From Nocardia macrotermitis (GTDB lineage Bacteria; Actinomycetota; Actinomycetes; Mycobacteriales; Mycobacteriaceae), in assembly GCF_009604405.1 (NCBI RefSeq), contig NZ_WEGK01000001.1, forward strand, positions 248,001-312,000: 64,000 nt of DNA. The letters run 5' to 3'. This document shows positions 38,096-48,839 of this stretch, in pieces. A model generated the notes under the pieces. The model was given only the letters and a program-made list of their open reading frames with translations. It did not search any database and was not told the origin of the DNA. The position numbers were made by a program, and so were the translations under genes. The number at the start of each line of letters is the position of its first letter. Position 1 is the stretch's first letter.

Positions 38096-38425
38096 CCAAG
38101 CCTCCTACGACTCACCCCTGTCCGACAGCCACCCGCAGGCTCACCGCGAACTCGGCTCTACCTTCCGAAAACAAGCGTAGGTACGGCACCTAACCCCTCA
38201 TATCCTGCGAATAAACGACATTCGGCAGCCTTCCTCCGGCAGCGGATCACCCCGCGCCACACCGTCCTCCACCTTCCCGGCCACCGATCCGGACATCACC
38301 GCCGCCACCGTGATCACGCGCAATCTGCTCGGGGCCAACGACTCCCGGCGACAGGCACGCACGGATCGATTACGCTGTCGCGAAGCACAACCGTGGAACA
38401 CGGTGGCTCACAAGGGGGAACAACA
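38096..38425. other. Divergent intergenic region before the Crp-type regulator
   Basis: These 330 bases hold promoters for the secreted protein and the Crp-like gene. I see no convincing gene. An alternative in-frame GTG start for the Crp gene lies at 38393. Confidence 0.45.
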
Positions 38426-39124
38426 CTGTCTTTGGATATTCTGCCGCGATTCGACAGCACCGCACTGCTGGAATCCGGTGTGCGGCAACGATGGTCGAGT
38501 GGCGCGGTGCTGCTGCACGAAGGGGACGAATCCGATCACGTGCTGGTGATCGAGTCCGGGCGGGTGAAGGTGAGTTCGTCGGCGCCGAGCGGTAAACAGG
38601 TCGTCCTGGGTATCCGTGGGCCCGGTGATCTGCTCGGCGAACTCGCCGCCATCGATGCGGAGATCCGCTCGGCGACCGTCACCGCGATCTCACCGGTCAC
38701 CGCAACCGTGGTGCCGGGCAACGCTTTTCGCGCACTGTTGATCAGCGACGGCGCGTTGACGTTCGATCTGTTGCGCACCGTCGTCATCCGACTGCGCGAG
38801 GCGGACAAGCACCGCCTCGACTACGGCGCGTACAACGTCACCGAACGCCTGGCCCGCCGCCTCCTCGAATACGCCCAGCGCTACGGCCACACCGAGGACG
38901 ACCGGGTGATCATCGCCCTGTCCCTGACACAGACCGAACTGGCCGACGCGGCCAACGCCTCCCGCGAAGCAGTTGCCAAGGCATTCAAGCATTTACGCGA
39001 TATCGGCGCGATCAGAACGGCCCGCCGTCGCGTGGAACTGCTGCGCCCCGAACTGCTCGTCGAAATCGCCGAAGGTTCGCCGAATGTGTATTCGGACGCA
39101 GACACACGCCATCCCCGCCGATAA
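38426..39124 (+). CDS. Crp/Fnr-family transcription regulator with cyclic-nucleotide-binding domain
   Basis: A protein of ~232 residues. The N-terminal beta-roll (~18-125) carries GDLLGELAAIDAEIRSATV, which has the Glu and Arg of a phosphate-binding cassette. That fits binding of cAMP/cGMP or a related nucleotide. The long dimer helix leads to a winged helix (LSLTQTELADAANASREAVAKAFKHLRDIGAI). The start is unsure: CTG 38426 has GGGGG at ideal spacing, while TTG 38432 and GTG 38393 are alternatives. It sits 48 bases upstream of a nucleotide-cyclase-like gene in the same direction, so it may sense that enzyme's product. Confidence 0.88.
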   Translation: MSLDILPRFDSTALLESGVRQRWSSGAVLLHEGDESDHVLVIESGRVKVSSSAPSGKQVVLGIRGPGDLLGELAAIDAEIRSATVTAISPVTATVVPGNAFRALLISDGALTFDLLRTVVIRLREADKHRLDYGAYNVTERLARRLLEYAQRYGHTEDDRVIIALSLTQTELADAANASREAVAKAFKHLRDIGAIRTARRRVELLRPELLVEIAEGSPNVYSDADTRHPRR

Positions 39125-39172
39125 ACCTGGGGAGCACCGCATCCGCGAGCCCCGTACGAACCAGGAGAAGTA

Positions 39173-39913
39173 ATGCCCGAACCCACCCTCCGATCGTTTC
39201 TCGTCGTCGACGTCGAAAATTCCGAATCCCTGACCAATGTGCAGGGCGAGGCGATGCGCGCAACGCTCTACCGCATCATCGAGGACGCCCTCTCATACAC
39301 CGAATCCCTTGTCGCTCGGGAAGATCGCGGCGACGGCGCGCTGCTGATCCTCGACGTTCCGGTCCTGGACGTCCTGGATCGGGTCGTCGGAGCGATGCTG
39401 ACCGGCGTGCACGACCACAACAGCGCGGCAGGCCCGATGAACTGGCTGCGGCTGCGCATCGCGGTCCACGAGGGATATGTCGGAAGAGACGACAAGGGCT
39501 GGTCCAGTGACGCGTTGACCACGACGTTCCGGATGAACTCGGCGGACGGGGTGAAATACGCTCTCGAACACGCATCCCGTGCGGACGCGGTCGTGGTCGT
39601 TTCGGACCCGGTTTTCAGCGGCCTGGTCCGGCACAGTTACCGCGCCACCGTGACACCGGACGAATATGCCAGCGTCACAATGCATTCGAAGACCAACAAG
39701 CAGCGAATCTGGGTTCGCGTACCGGGTTATCGCCAGCCTCCACTGCCGCAATCCGATTCCACCCCAGCAGGATCCACACAGAGGTCCGCCGGCAGCCACG
39801 ACACACCGGCCCCGAGGCCGGACAACGCCACCATCTACACCAGGAACTTCATCGGCGGCAACGCGGTTATCGGCACCCAGGTGGGTGGCGACAACATCAA
39901 CGGACAACCATGA
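39173..39913 (+). CDS. Class III nucleotide-cyclase-like protein with C-terminal RHIM/amyloid-like motif
   Basis: A 246-residue protein. Residues 8-185 match the class III adenylyl/guanylyl cyclase fold: VVDVENSES with Asp13, RGDGALL with Asp54 (the two metal ligands), and LRIAVHEG (94-101). DALTTTFR holds the probable transition-state Arg120, with Thr where the usual Asn stands. A Pro/Ser linker (187-217) leads to NFIGGNAVIGTQVGGDN (225-241), a Gly-rich beta motif like RHIM-type amyloid signals. The next gene carries a near copy. ATG at 39173 follows AGGAGAAGTA. The TGA overlaps the next ATG as ATGA. It may make a cyclic nucleotide when assembled. Confidence 0.8.
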   Translation: MPEPTLRSFLVVDVENSESLTNVQGEAMRATLYRIIEDALSYTESLVAREDRGDGALLILDVPVLDVLDRVVGAMLTGVHDHNSAAGPMNWLRLRIAVHEGYVGRDDKGWSSDALTTTFRMNSADGVKYALEHASRADAVVVVSDPVFSGLVRHSYRATVTPDEYASVTMHSKTNKQRIWVRVPGYRQPPLPQSDSTPAGSTQRSAGSHDTPAPRPDNATIYTRNFIGGNAVIGTQVGGDNINGQP

Positions 39914-42108
39914 ACGACGCCGATCCCGAAACACCGCCCGGAAATGATCGGGCCGACCGCAAGGGCACCGAGCCACCCGCCGCCGTTCCCCCGAAGCCAA
40001 GCACCGACGCCGACCTGAGCGCATCCGCCGCTGAGAAGGACGAGAAGAACAAAGAGCACGATCCGGCACAACAATCCGAGGAAACCACCGACGACGACTT
40101 CCTCGACGAGACTCGCGCTACGGCCGCGAGTATGTACGAGGCGATCGGCGCAATGCGCGGATTCCCAACCGGAACGCGACATGTCACCGTCCACGCCACC
40201 AATTTCATCGGTGGCGATGCGACCATCGGCACCCAGGTCGGCCGCGACAACCACGGGGGCTCCACGCCCCATCGCACCGTAGCGCGCGGCGAGGTCACAG
40301 CCGAACGGCTCGAGCGCATCCGCCGAATCTTCGTGGAACCGAAGGCCTTTCAAGTCATACGCCGCAGGATCGGCACGCAGCCGCTACTACTGCTACGGGC
40401 TCCGGAGGGCTGGGGACGCACAACGGTCGCACTACGCGCACTGCACGAAGAGTCCACGACGAGTGTGTACACACTCGAACCCGATGTGGAACTCCGCACA
40501 CTGGAGTTCGAATTCTCCGCGCACACCGGATATTTGATGGATTCCTTCGGCCCCGTTCAGGCCGCTCACCTACATAGATTCCACCTCGAACAGCTCAGCG
40601 GCAGGCTGAGCGAGCAGCACTGCCGACTGATCGTCCTACTCGACGACACGACCGTGCTTCCGCCCGACCTCGGTGACTTCCTGCTCGATGCCGGTGACCC
40701 CGCCGACGCGACCGAACTGGTCCGAAACCATGTGCGGTACCGCCTCGACCGCGATCCGGCCGAGTTGTTCGAGCTACCCGACGTGAGCGAACTCCTGGAC
40801 AGATACAACCAGGATCGCCCAGCCGCGCGCGTGCTCGCACAACTGGGCAACGAGCTGGCCGAGGTCGCAGATGGACACGTCGAACTGGCCGAGATCACCG
40901 AACGGCATCTCGCGGCGATCGGTGCGGATTTCCGGCAGTGGTTCGACGAACAGCCCGGTGTGGAAGCACGCGCCTTCACGATCGCATTGGCGGTCTTCAA
41001 TGGAATGCCGCTGCATATGGTGTCCGACGCGGCGCACACGCTGGCCCGAGTCATCGCGGCCGAAGAGCAGCCCGACCAGACACCCGCACGACAGGTGTTC
41101 GGATCACGCAACAGCGACCTCATCACAGCCGCGCGGGCACGGTCGTATCGATCGACCGAGAACACCGTCTACGGCGAAATCCCGGTCCACGCAGTTGAAT
41201 TCACCGATCCCAGTTATCCACCCAAAGTTCTCGGCAGCACCGACCTCAGGATCTGTGTGCACGCCGGAGTGGCGGCAGGTCTGCTGTCCACCTTCGAGTT
41301 CGAACATGCGCGCACAGTGGTTATCGAACCGTGGGCACGAAGCGGCACCCGCTACGATCGGACCGCCGCGATGGCGGCGTTGCAGATCCCTTTCCTGTAT
41401 TCCGATCTCGCACCGCTCGTTTCGCGAATGCTCGACGCCTGGCTACAGCGCGACCAGCCACTGGCACTGCGCGTCACCGCCACCCGAGCCCTGGGCAGCG
41501 AGATCGGGCAGGCGACGCCCGAGACTGCCATCACGCGGCTGCGACGGGTGGCGCGTAGCACCAAATTCTCACTCCGGTTGGCCGTATCGTTCTCGATGGC
41601 TCAGCTGTTCTGGTCACCCGGACTGACAGACCGAATCCTGGCCGAGTTGCTGCGCTGGACCAGGCCGATGGCTCGTCCCAGATTGCGCGACACCGGCCTA
41701 CGGTGCGTACTGGCCTCGAGCCGCTACCAGCTGGTACAGACCGAGCAGAGTCTGCGCGAGTGGCCGGTGGCAGTGTGCCTGAACGGAACACGCCGCGAGG
41801 CCATCGTCACCTTGTTCGCGCGCCTGCTCGAAAGCCCCGACCATCCGCCCGAGACCTATAACGAAATCCGGAGCTGGGTCCGCATCGCAGAGCAGGACCC
41901 GAATCTGCGCGAACCACTCGCCCGGTTCCTGCTCGATCTCGGAAATGCCATACAGGACAACGAGATTCTTCCCTACCACCTGAAGGAATGGGCCACGGAG
42001 CCCAACGGTCCCCGGCGCGCGGTGCAGGACCTGCTCGCGACGCTGGATTCGATGGGCCGATCCGATTCGAAAGAGCCCGACTCGAAAGAAATCGACTCGA
42101 AGGAATGA
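39910..42108 (+). CDS. STAND-like NTPase with N-terminal RHIM/amyloid-like motif
   Basis: A 732-residue protein. Residues 1-90 are charged and disordered. NFIGGDATIGTQVGRDN (98-114) shares 14 of 17 positions with the tail of the cyclase-like protein. A P-loop NTPase-like domain follows: LLLLRAPEGWGRTT (159-172) with Arg170 in place of the Walker Lys, and a hydrophobic RLIVLLDDTT (239-248) as Walker B. The rest (~330-720) is helical and repeat-like, without enzyme motifs. The C-terminus ends in three DSKE repeats. It is translationally coupled to the cyclase gene and the SPFH-like gene. It most resembles an NLR/STAND sensor. No known effector domain is seen. Confidence 0.72.
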   Translation: MNDADPETPPGNDRADRKGTEPPAAVPPKPSTDADLSASAAEKDEKNKEHDPAQQSEETTDDDFLDETRATAASMYEAIGAMRGFPTGTRHVTVHATNFIGGDATIGTQVGRDNHGGSTPHRTVARGEVTAERLERIRRIFVEPKAFQVIRRRIGTQPLLLLRAPEGWGRTTVALRALHEESTTSVYTLEPDVELRTLEFEFSAHTGYLMDSFGPVQAAHLHRFHLEQLSGRLSEQHCRLIVLLDDTTVLPPDLGDFLLDAGDPADATELVRNHVRYRLDRDPAELFELPDVSELLDRYNQDRPAARVLAQLGNELAEVADGHVELAEITERHLAAIGADFRQWFDEQPGVEARAFTIALAVFNGMPLHMVSDAAHTLARVIAAEEQPDQTPARQVFGSRNSDLITAARARSYRSTENTVYGEIPVHAVEFTDPSYPPKVLGSTDLRICVHAGVAAGLLSTFEFEHARTVVIEPWARSGTRYDRTAAMAALQIPFLYSDLAPLVSRMLDAWLQRDQPLALRVTATRALGSEIGQATPETAITRLRRVARSTKFSLRLAVSFSMAQLFWSPGLTDRILAELLRWTRPMARPRLRDTGLRCVLASSRYQLVQTEQSLREWPVAVCLNGTRREAIVTLFARLLESPDHPPETYNEIRSWVRIAEQDPNLREPLARFLLDLGNAIQDNEILPYHLKEWATEPNGPRRAVQDLLATLDSMGRSDSKEPDSKEIDSKE

Positions 42109-42113
42109 AAAGA

Positions 42114-43199
42114 ATGAACGCGAACCCGCCGATGCTGGTCCGGTATCTGGCGATGTCCGGCGAGAACTGGCGGCAGTTCCGCCCGCAGTCGGACGGATAC
42201 TGGCTGACCGTTTCACTCGACCGGAACGGCCGTCTGACACCGATCGAGCAGAAGCCTGCCATCTCATTCGGAAACCGTCCGATCGGTATTTTCTGGGTGA
42301 ACGTCGCGGTCCATCACGCCTCCTTCCGGGTCGAAGTACCCACCTCCGAGCACGCGCTCAACTTCCTCGTCGAAACCCACTTGTCCTGGCGGATCACCGA
42401 TCCGATGCAGGCCATCCGTGACAACGTGCGGGCCGCCGAATTCGTCTATCGGCCGATCGTCGAACAACACCTTCGAACATTGGGCCGCGGGTTCGACATC
42501 GACCACTTCCTCGACGCCGAACAGTATGTGAATTCCTATTTCGCTTCCCGCCGGATCGAGCTGGGCCATGGACTGACGCTGCTGGAGTGCCGGGTGCAGC
42601 TGCGCCCGGACGCGGAAACGCTCGACCACCTCCGCAACCGGACCCTGGACCGCCGAGCCACGGAGCGCCGACTCGCCGAACACAACGTCGTACTGCGCGA
42701 CGCCGAACTCGAGTACGAGGAGAACGATGCCGGACACAGTCTGAATTTGCAGTCCGCAAAGTTCGAGCACGAGATCGCCAATGTGAAGGGCCAGAACTAC
42801 ATCGAACGCGAACAGATCCGGATGGCGCACTATCTGCAAGCGCTGCGCGAGGGCGATCTCACTATGTTCGCACTGCAGTTGGCTTCCCGCAGGGACGATG
42901 TCGGCAAGGTGATCGCGCAACTAGCCGTCCAGCACGACATCAACAAGCAGAGCGCACGGGAGATCATCACTCTGCTGCTGGGCAAGGGAATGTTGAACAA
43001 GCGGGACGGCGACCGGATCCTGGCGAAGGTCAACGCACTCATCGACAGCGCCACCAAGCCGACCACAGTCGCGGATTCCACCTCGAAGCCGGATATCGAA
43101 CTGACCTCGTCGGCGATCATCACCGACACCGCGGCGCTGAGCACCCCGGACACCGAACCGGAGGACGACGAGGAAGAAGACGAAGACGAAGGAATCTGA
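42114..43199 (+). CDS. SPFH/prohibitin-like protein
   Basis: The 361-residue protein has a band-7-like core (~50-190): VEVPTSEHALNFLVETHLSWRITDPMQAI and GHGLTLLECRVQLRP follow the SPFH pattern. A coiled, charged helix (~190-260) and a small helical domain with QSAREIITLLLGKGML come after. The C-terminus is highly acidic (EDDEEEDEDEGI). There is no transmembrane helix, so membrane contact would be peripheral. ATG at 42114 uses AAGGA within the previous coding end; another ATG at 42105 overlaps the NTPase stop. SPFH proteins form scaffolds at membranes. Here it probably works with the NTPase. Confidence 0.76.
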   Translation: MNANPPMLVRYLAMSGENWRQFRPQSDGYWLTVSLDRNGRLTPIEQKPAISFGNRPIGIFWVNVAVHHASFRVEVPTSEHALNFLVETHLSWRITDPMQAIRDNVRAAEFVYRPIVEQHLRTLGRGFDIDHFLDAEQYVNSYFASRRIELGHGLTLLECRVQLRPDAETLDHLRNRTLDRRATERRLAEHNVVLRDAELEYEENDAGHSLNLQSAKFEHEIANVKGQNYIEREQIRMAHYLQALREGDLTMFALQLASRRDDVGKVIAQLAVQHDINKQSAREIITLLLGKGMLNKRDGDRILAKVNALIDSATKPTTVADSTSKPDIELTSSAIITDTAALSTPDTEPEDDEEEDEDEGI

Positions 43200-43238
43200 T
43201 CGGATTCCACTGTGCACCAACAGAATCCCCACCATCCC

Positions 43239-43721
43239 TCACCCCCCGACCCCGGACACCGACGACACCACGAACCACCCCACGAACACCACCGAACTCA
43301 CCGCACTCCACCGCAACGCCACCACGAACCTCCGATACTTCCCCCGCGCTACTTCGGCGAGCACCGCCGCCTCCCGCCACGCCTGATCCGCCAGCACCGC
43401 GACATCGGGCCGCCGGTCGGTCTCGGTGGGAAAGGTCGGGAAGCTGAACCAGTTCCCGGCCCCCGCGCCGCGCAGATCCGGCCGCAACGTCGCGGCCAGG
43501 TACGCCATGCACACCAGCAGTGAGACCGCGAGGACGACCCCGATCGCGCAGGTGAGCACGGTGGTGTGGGTGCGGGCGGTCGCGACCAGCCCGGTCAGGG
43601 CGAATCCGTTGGCGGTCAACAACAATCCGACCTTCACATCGGCCGCGGCGATGACGCGGTTGATCTCCGAGACCGTGCGCAGCGCCGTGGACAGGTCCTC
43701 CGCCGCGGCGAGCCGCCCCAT
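43239..43721 (-). CDS. PycTM-like (Pycsar effector-type) small membrane protein
   Basis: A 160-residue protein with a two-helix hairpin starting AAADVKVGLLLTANGFALTG, the D-x-K-x3-LLL-x2-NG pattern typical of PycTM effectors, and a third helix near the C-terminus. Such effectors bind cyclic pyrimidine nucleotides and damage the membrane in Pycsar phage defence. Many actinomycete relatives are uncharacterised, so the link is by family likeness only. The preferred ATG at 43721 has GGGAG seven bases upstream; longer starts lack ribosome sites. It ends 39 bases from the convergent SPFH-like gene, within five kilobases of a cyclase-like gene. Confidence 0.75.
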   Translation of the reverse strand: MGRLAAAEDLSTALRTVSEINRVIAAADVKVGLLLTANGFALTGLVATARTHTTVLTCAIGVVLAVSLLVCMAYLAATLRPDLRGAGAGNWFSFPTFPTETDRRPDVAVLADQAWREAAVLAEVARGKYRRFVVALRWSAVSSVVFVGWFVVSSVSGVGG

Positions 43722-43876
43722 CCGGAGTCTCCCGCGAACCGTTTTCCCCAGAGCAGATTTCATATGACGAGAACACCAGTGCGCCCCGAGGCTTTCCACG
43801 TACAAATGCACATTCGGCGGTCGACGCCCGCCACATACCGTTCGGGCGGCCCGTCGAACTGGGCTAGTCTCCTCAC

Positions 43877-44371
43877 GTGAGCGATCGCGAGGAACTCGAC
43901 TGGCAACTCTTCGGCACCGCGAGCCGCGAGCTCGCCGAGATGGTCGCCGAGGATGGTTTCGAACCCGATCTGATCCTGTCCATCGCGCGCGGCGGACTGT
44001 TCGTCGCCGGCGCGCTCGGATACGCGCTCGACGTCAAGAATCTGCACGTCATGAACGTGGAGTTCTACACCGGCGTGGATCAGCGCCTGGATCTGCCGGT
44101 GATGCTCCCGCCGGTCCCCTCGGCGGTGGATCTGGCGGGCGCGCGGGTGCTGGTGGCCGACGACGTCGCCGACACCGGGGCAACCCTGCGGCTGGTCCGC
44201 GATTTCTGTGCCGACAAGGTGGCCGAGGTGCGCTGCGCGGTCATCTACCAGAAGCCGCGTTCGGAGGTCTCCTGCGAATACGTCTGGCGCAACACCGACC
44301 GCTGGATCAACTTCCCGTGGTCGGTGCTGCCGCCGGTGGTGAAACGCGAACCCCGCGTGGTCGACGCGTGA
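43877..44371 (+). CDS. Purine-type phosphoribosyltransferase
   Basis: A 164-residue type I PRTase. The PRPP loop is VLVADDVADTGATL (~92-105), with LILSIARGGL near residue 33. The pattern resembles xanthine/guanine or hypoxanthine PRTases of the Gpt-like group that salvage purine bases using PRPP. GTG at 43877 lies six bases after TAGTCT and no ribosome site is present, so the mRNA is probably leaderless. It stands alone, convergent with the cyclophilin gene through a short GC hairpin. Confidence 0.88.
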   Translation: MSDREELDWQLFGTASRELAEMVAEDGFEPDLILSIARGGLFVAGALGYALDVKNLHVMNVEFYTGVDQRLDLPVMLPPVPSAVDLAGARVLVADDVADTGATLRLVRDFCADKVAEVRCAVIYQKPRSEVSCEYVWRNTDRWINFPWSVLPPVVKREPRVVDA

Positions 44372-44375
44372 GCTG

Positions 44376-44406
44376 ATCCCGGGACCGCCCGACGCAGCCC
44401 CGGGAT
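44376..44406. terminator. GC hairpin between convergent PRTase and cyclophilin genes
   Basis: ATCCCGGG (44376-44383) and CCCGGGAT (44399-44406) form a perfect eight-base stem with a 15-base loop. It sits between two converging stop codons and probably serves as a bidirectional terminator. Confidence 0.55.
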
Positions 44407-44418
44407 ACGCGAACTGTC

Positions 44419-44910
44419 CTACACCACCTGGGCGGAGACGATGGTGACCGCCTCGACCGGGACGTCGCGGTGCCCGGCCTTGGAGGTGGTGGCCACGCCC
44501 TCGATCGCGTCGACCACCTCCGAGCCGGTGGCGACCTTGCCGAATACGGCGTAGCCGAAACCGTCCTGGCCCGGGTAGTTCAGGAAATCGTTACCGGCGG
44601 TATTGATGAAGAACTGCGCGCTGGCCGAATGCGGGTCCGAGGTGCGCGCCATGGCGACGGTGTACTTGTCGTTGCGCAACCCGTTGTTCGCCTCGTTCTC
44701 CACTTTGTTCGGCGTGGGTTTCTGACTCATATCCGCAGTCAGCCCGCCGCCCTGAACCATGAATCCGGGGATCACCCGATGGAAAATGGTGCCGTCGTAA
44801 TGGCCCGATTTGACGTAGTCCACAAAGTTCGTGACCGTCTTGGGCGCCTTGGTCTCGTCGAGCTCCAGGGCGATGTCACCTGCTGAGGTTTTCAACAACA
44901 CTGTGGTCAT
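44419..44910 (-). CDS. Cyclophilin-type peptidyl-prolyl cis-trans isomerase
   Basis: A 163-residue cytosolic cyclophilin. The catalytic signature FHRVIPGFMVQGG supplies the Arg. SASAQFFINTAGND and the final YAVFGKV follow the family order. It speeds proline isomerisation in protein folding. ATG at 44910 is preceded six bases upstream by TACGAT on the minus strand, with no ribosome site, so the mRNA is probably leaderless. Length is close to PpiA/PpiB of actinobacteria. Confidence 0.96.
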   Translation of the reverse strand: MTTVLLKTSAGDIALELDETKAPKTVTNFVDYVKSGHYDGTIFHRVIPGFMVQGGGLTADMSQKPTPNKVENEANNGLRNDKYTVAMARTSDPHSASAQFFINTAGNDFLNYPGQDGFGYAVFGKVATGSEVVDAIEGVATTSKAGHRDVPVEAVTIVSAQVV

Positions 44911-44983
44911 CGCAACATCGTATGGCAGCGCTCGCCGACCACCCCGACCGACCACTACCAGCGTGATCCCGGGCGCGAAAAGC

Positions 44984-45370
44984 TCACTCCCGGTACAACT
45001 CCAGCGGCAGCCCGTCGGGATCGGCGAAGAATACGAACGGCTTTCCGGTGTATTCGTCGACCCGTATCTCCTCGGTGTCCACGCCGCGCGCCCGCAATTC
45101 CCGTACCGCGGCGGCCACATCGGGCACCGCGAACGCCAGATGCCGCAAACCGCACGCCTCCGGACGCGAGGGCCGGGCGGGCGGATCCGGAAAGGAGAAC
45201 AGTTCGAGCTGCGATCCGTCCGGTAATGCCAGATCCAATTTGTACGAATCGCGTTCGGCCCGATAGTTTTCCGCCACCACCCGCAAACCCAGCACCTCGG
45301 TGTAGAACGCTTTCGACACGCCGTAATCCGAGGCGATGATCGCGGCGTGGTGGATTCGTCGCAGTTCCAT
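44984..45370 (-). CDS. VOC-superfamily protein, glyoxalase-like
   Basis: A 128-residue two-repeat vicinal-oxygen-chelate protein. RRIHHAAIIASDYGVSKAFYTEVLG opens the first half, with the His ligand. LRHLAFAVPDV and FFADPDGLPLELY (Glu ligand) form the second. It is of the SMU1112c/YwbC/lactoylglutathione-lyase-like type, with an unknown substrate. ATG at 45370 follows GGCGGA. It lies downstream of the divergent AraC gene (71 bases apart), which may regulate it. Confidence 0.9.
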   Translation of the reverse strand: MELRRIHHAAIIASDYGVSKAFYTEVLGLRVVAENYRAERDSYKLDLALPDGSQLELFSFPDPPARPSRPEACGLRHLAFAVPDVAAAVRELRARGVDTEEIRVDEYTGKPFVFFADPDGLPLELYRE

Positions 45371-45441
45371 TCCGCCGACGCTAATCGAGTGCCTCCCGCA
45401 TTCGCCGCTCCCACCCCCGGCTCGCACGTACGATCGGGCGT

Positions 45442-45891
45442 ATGACCGGTAGCCCGACCGAGGAGCAGCGCCTACAGGACCTCGCCCGCCTGCGCAGGGT
45501 GCGCGACCGGATCGATCGGGAGTACGCGCAGCCGCTGGACGTCGAGGCCCTCGCCCGCGACGCGCACTTCTCGGCCGGGCATCTGAGCCGCCAATTCCGC
45601 CTGGCCTACGGCGAATCGCCGTACTCCTACCTGATGACCAGGCGTATCGAACGCGCGATGGCCCTGCTGCGCCGGGGCGATCTGAGCGTCACCGAGGTCT
45701 GCTTCGCCGTCGGCTGTTCCTCGCTGGGCACGTTCAGCACCCGGTTCAGCGAACTGGTCGGTGTCTCCCCCAGCGTCTACCGCCGCGAACAGGCCGACGC
45801 CACCGCGGGCATGCCCTCGTGTGTAGCGAAACAGGTGACCAGACCGATCAGGAATCGAGAAGCTTCGGTAACCGACCCGCAACTAGCCTGA
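45442..45891 (+). CDS. AraC-family HTH regulator (short form)
   Basis: A 149-residue regulator made almost wholly of the AraC double helix-turn-helix: EALARDAHFSAGHLSRQFRLAYGESPYSYL and LSVTEVCFAVGCSSLGTFSTRFSELVGVSPSVYRR. The ligand domain is absent. ATG at 45442 follows TACGAT by seven bases, so the mRNA may be leaderless. It sits five bases before a VOC protein gene and diverges from another. Such AraC/VOC pairs recur in actinomycetes, where the VOC partner may act on the inducer. Confidence 0.92.
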   Translation: MTGSPTEEQRLQDLARLRRVRDRIDREYAQPLDVEALARDAHFSAGHLSRQFRLAYGESPYSYLMTRRIERAMALLRRGDLSVTEVCFAVGCSSLGTFSTRFSELVGVSPSVYRREQADATAGMPSCVAKQVTRPIRNREASVTDPQLA

Positions 45892-45896
45892 TCGCC

Positions 45897-46307
45897 ATGG
45901 ATATCACCATTCACTCGAGTTTCCTGCCGCAAACCGACCCCGAGGCCGCCCTGGCCTTCTACCGCGACGCGCTCGGCTTCGAGCTCCGCAACGACGTCGG
46001 CTACAACGGGATGCACTGGCTCACCGTCGGCCCCGCCGGACAGCCGGGTATCAATGTGGTGCTGTATCCGCCGCAGGCCAGCCCCGGCATCACCGACGAC
46101 GAGCGGCGCACCATCACCGAGATGATGTCCAAGGGCACCTACGGCAGCATCCTGCTGGCATCCAAGGATCTGGACGGCAGCTTCGAACGCGTCAAGGCCA
46201 CCGGCGCGGAGGTCGTCCAGGAACCGACCGAACAGCCGTACGGGGTGCGGGACTGCGCCTTCCGCGATCCGGCCGGGAATATGGTCCGGATCCAGGAACA
46301 GAGCTGA
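45897..46307 (+). CDS. VOC-superfamily protein (dioxygenase/resistance-like)
   Basis: A 136-residue VOC protein beginning MDITIHSSFLPQTDPEAALAFYRDALG. The second half ends in DCAFRDPAGNMVRIQE with the Glu ligand. The function is unspecified; relatives include drug-binding and glyoxalase-like members. ATG at 45897 lies seven bases after TAGCCT, so it may have its own leaderless message even though it starts only five bases after the AraC gene stop. Confidence 0.9.
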   Translation: MDITIHSSFLPQTDPEAALAFYRDALGFELRNDVGYNGMHWLTVGPAGQPGINVVLYPPQASPGITDDERRTITEMMSKGTYGSILLASKDLDGSFERVKATGAEVVQEPTEQPYGVRDCAFRDPAGNMVRIQEQS

Positions 46308-46370
46308 CCGCTTCGCCCCCACCCCGATTCCGGGCCGTGCCCACGGCCGCGACGAGCAGATGAGGACACG

Positions 46371-48767
<2,397 letters not shown>

Positions 48768-48839
48768 CCGCACCGCGAGCCACCACTCCCGCGAACAGCA
48801 GCGGGTGCCGGATGGCGGCGGCCGGGCTATTGTGGCGAC

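Noticed and set aside
42105..42113. ATG at 42105 as start of the SPFH gene
   Set aside because: Possible, but spacing from AAGGA fits ATG 42114 better.
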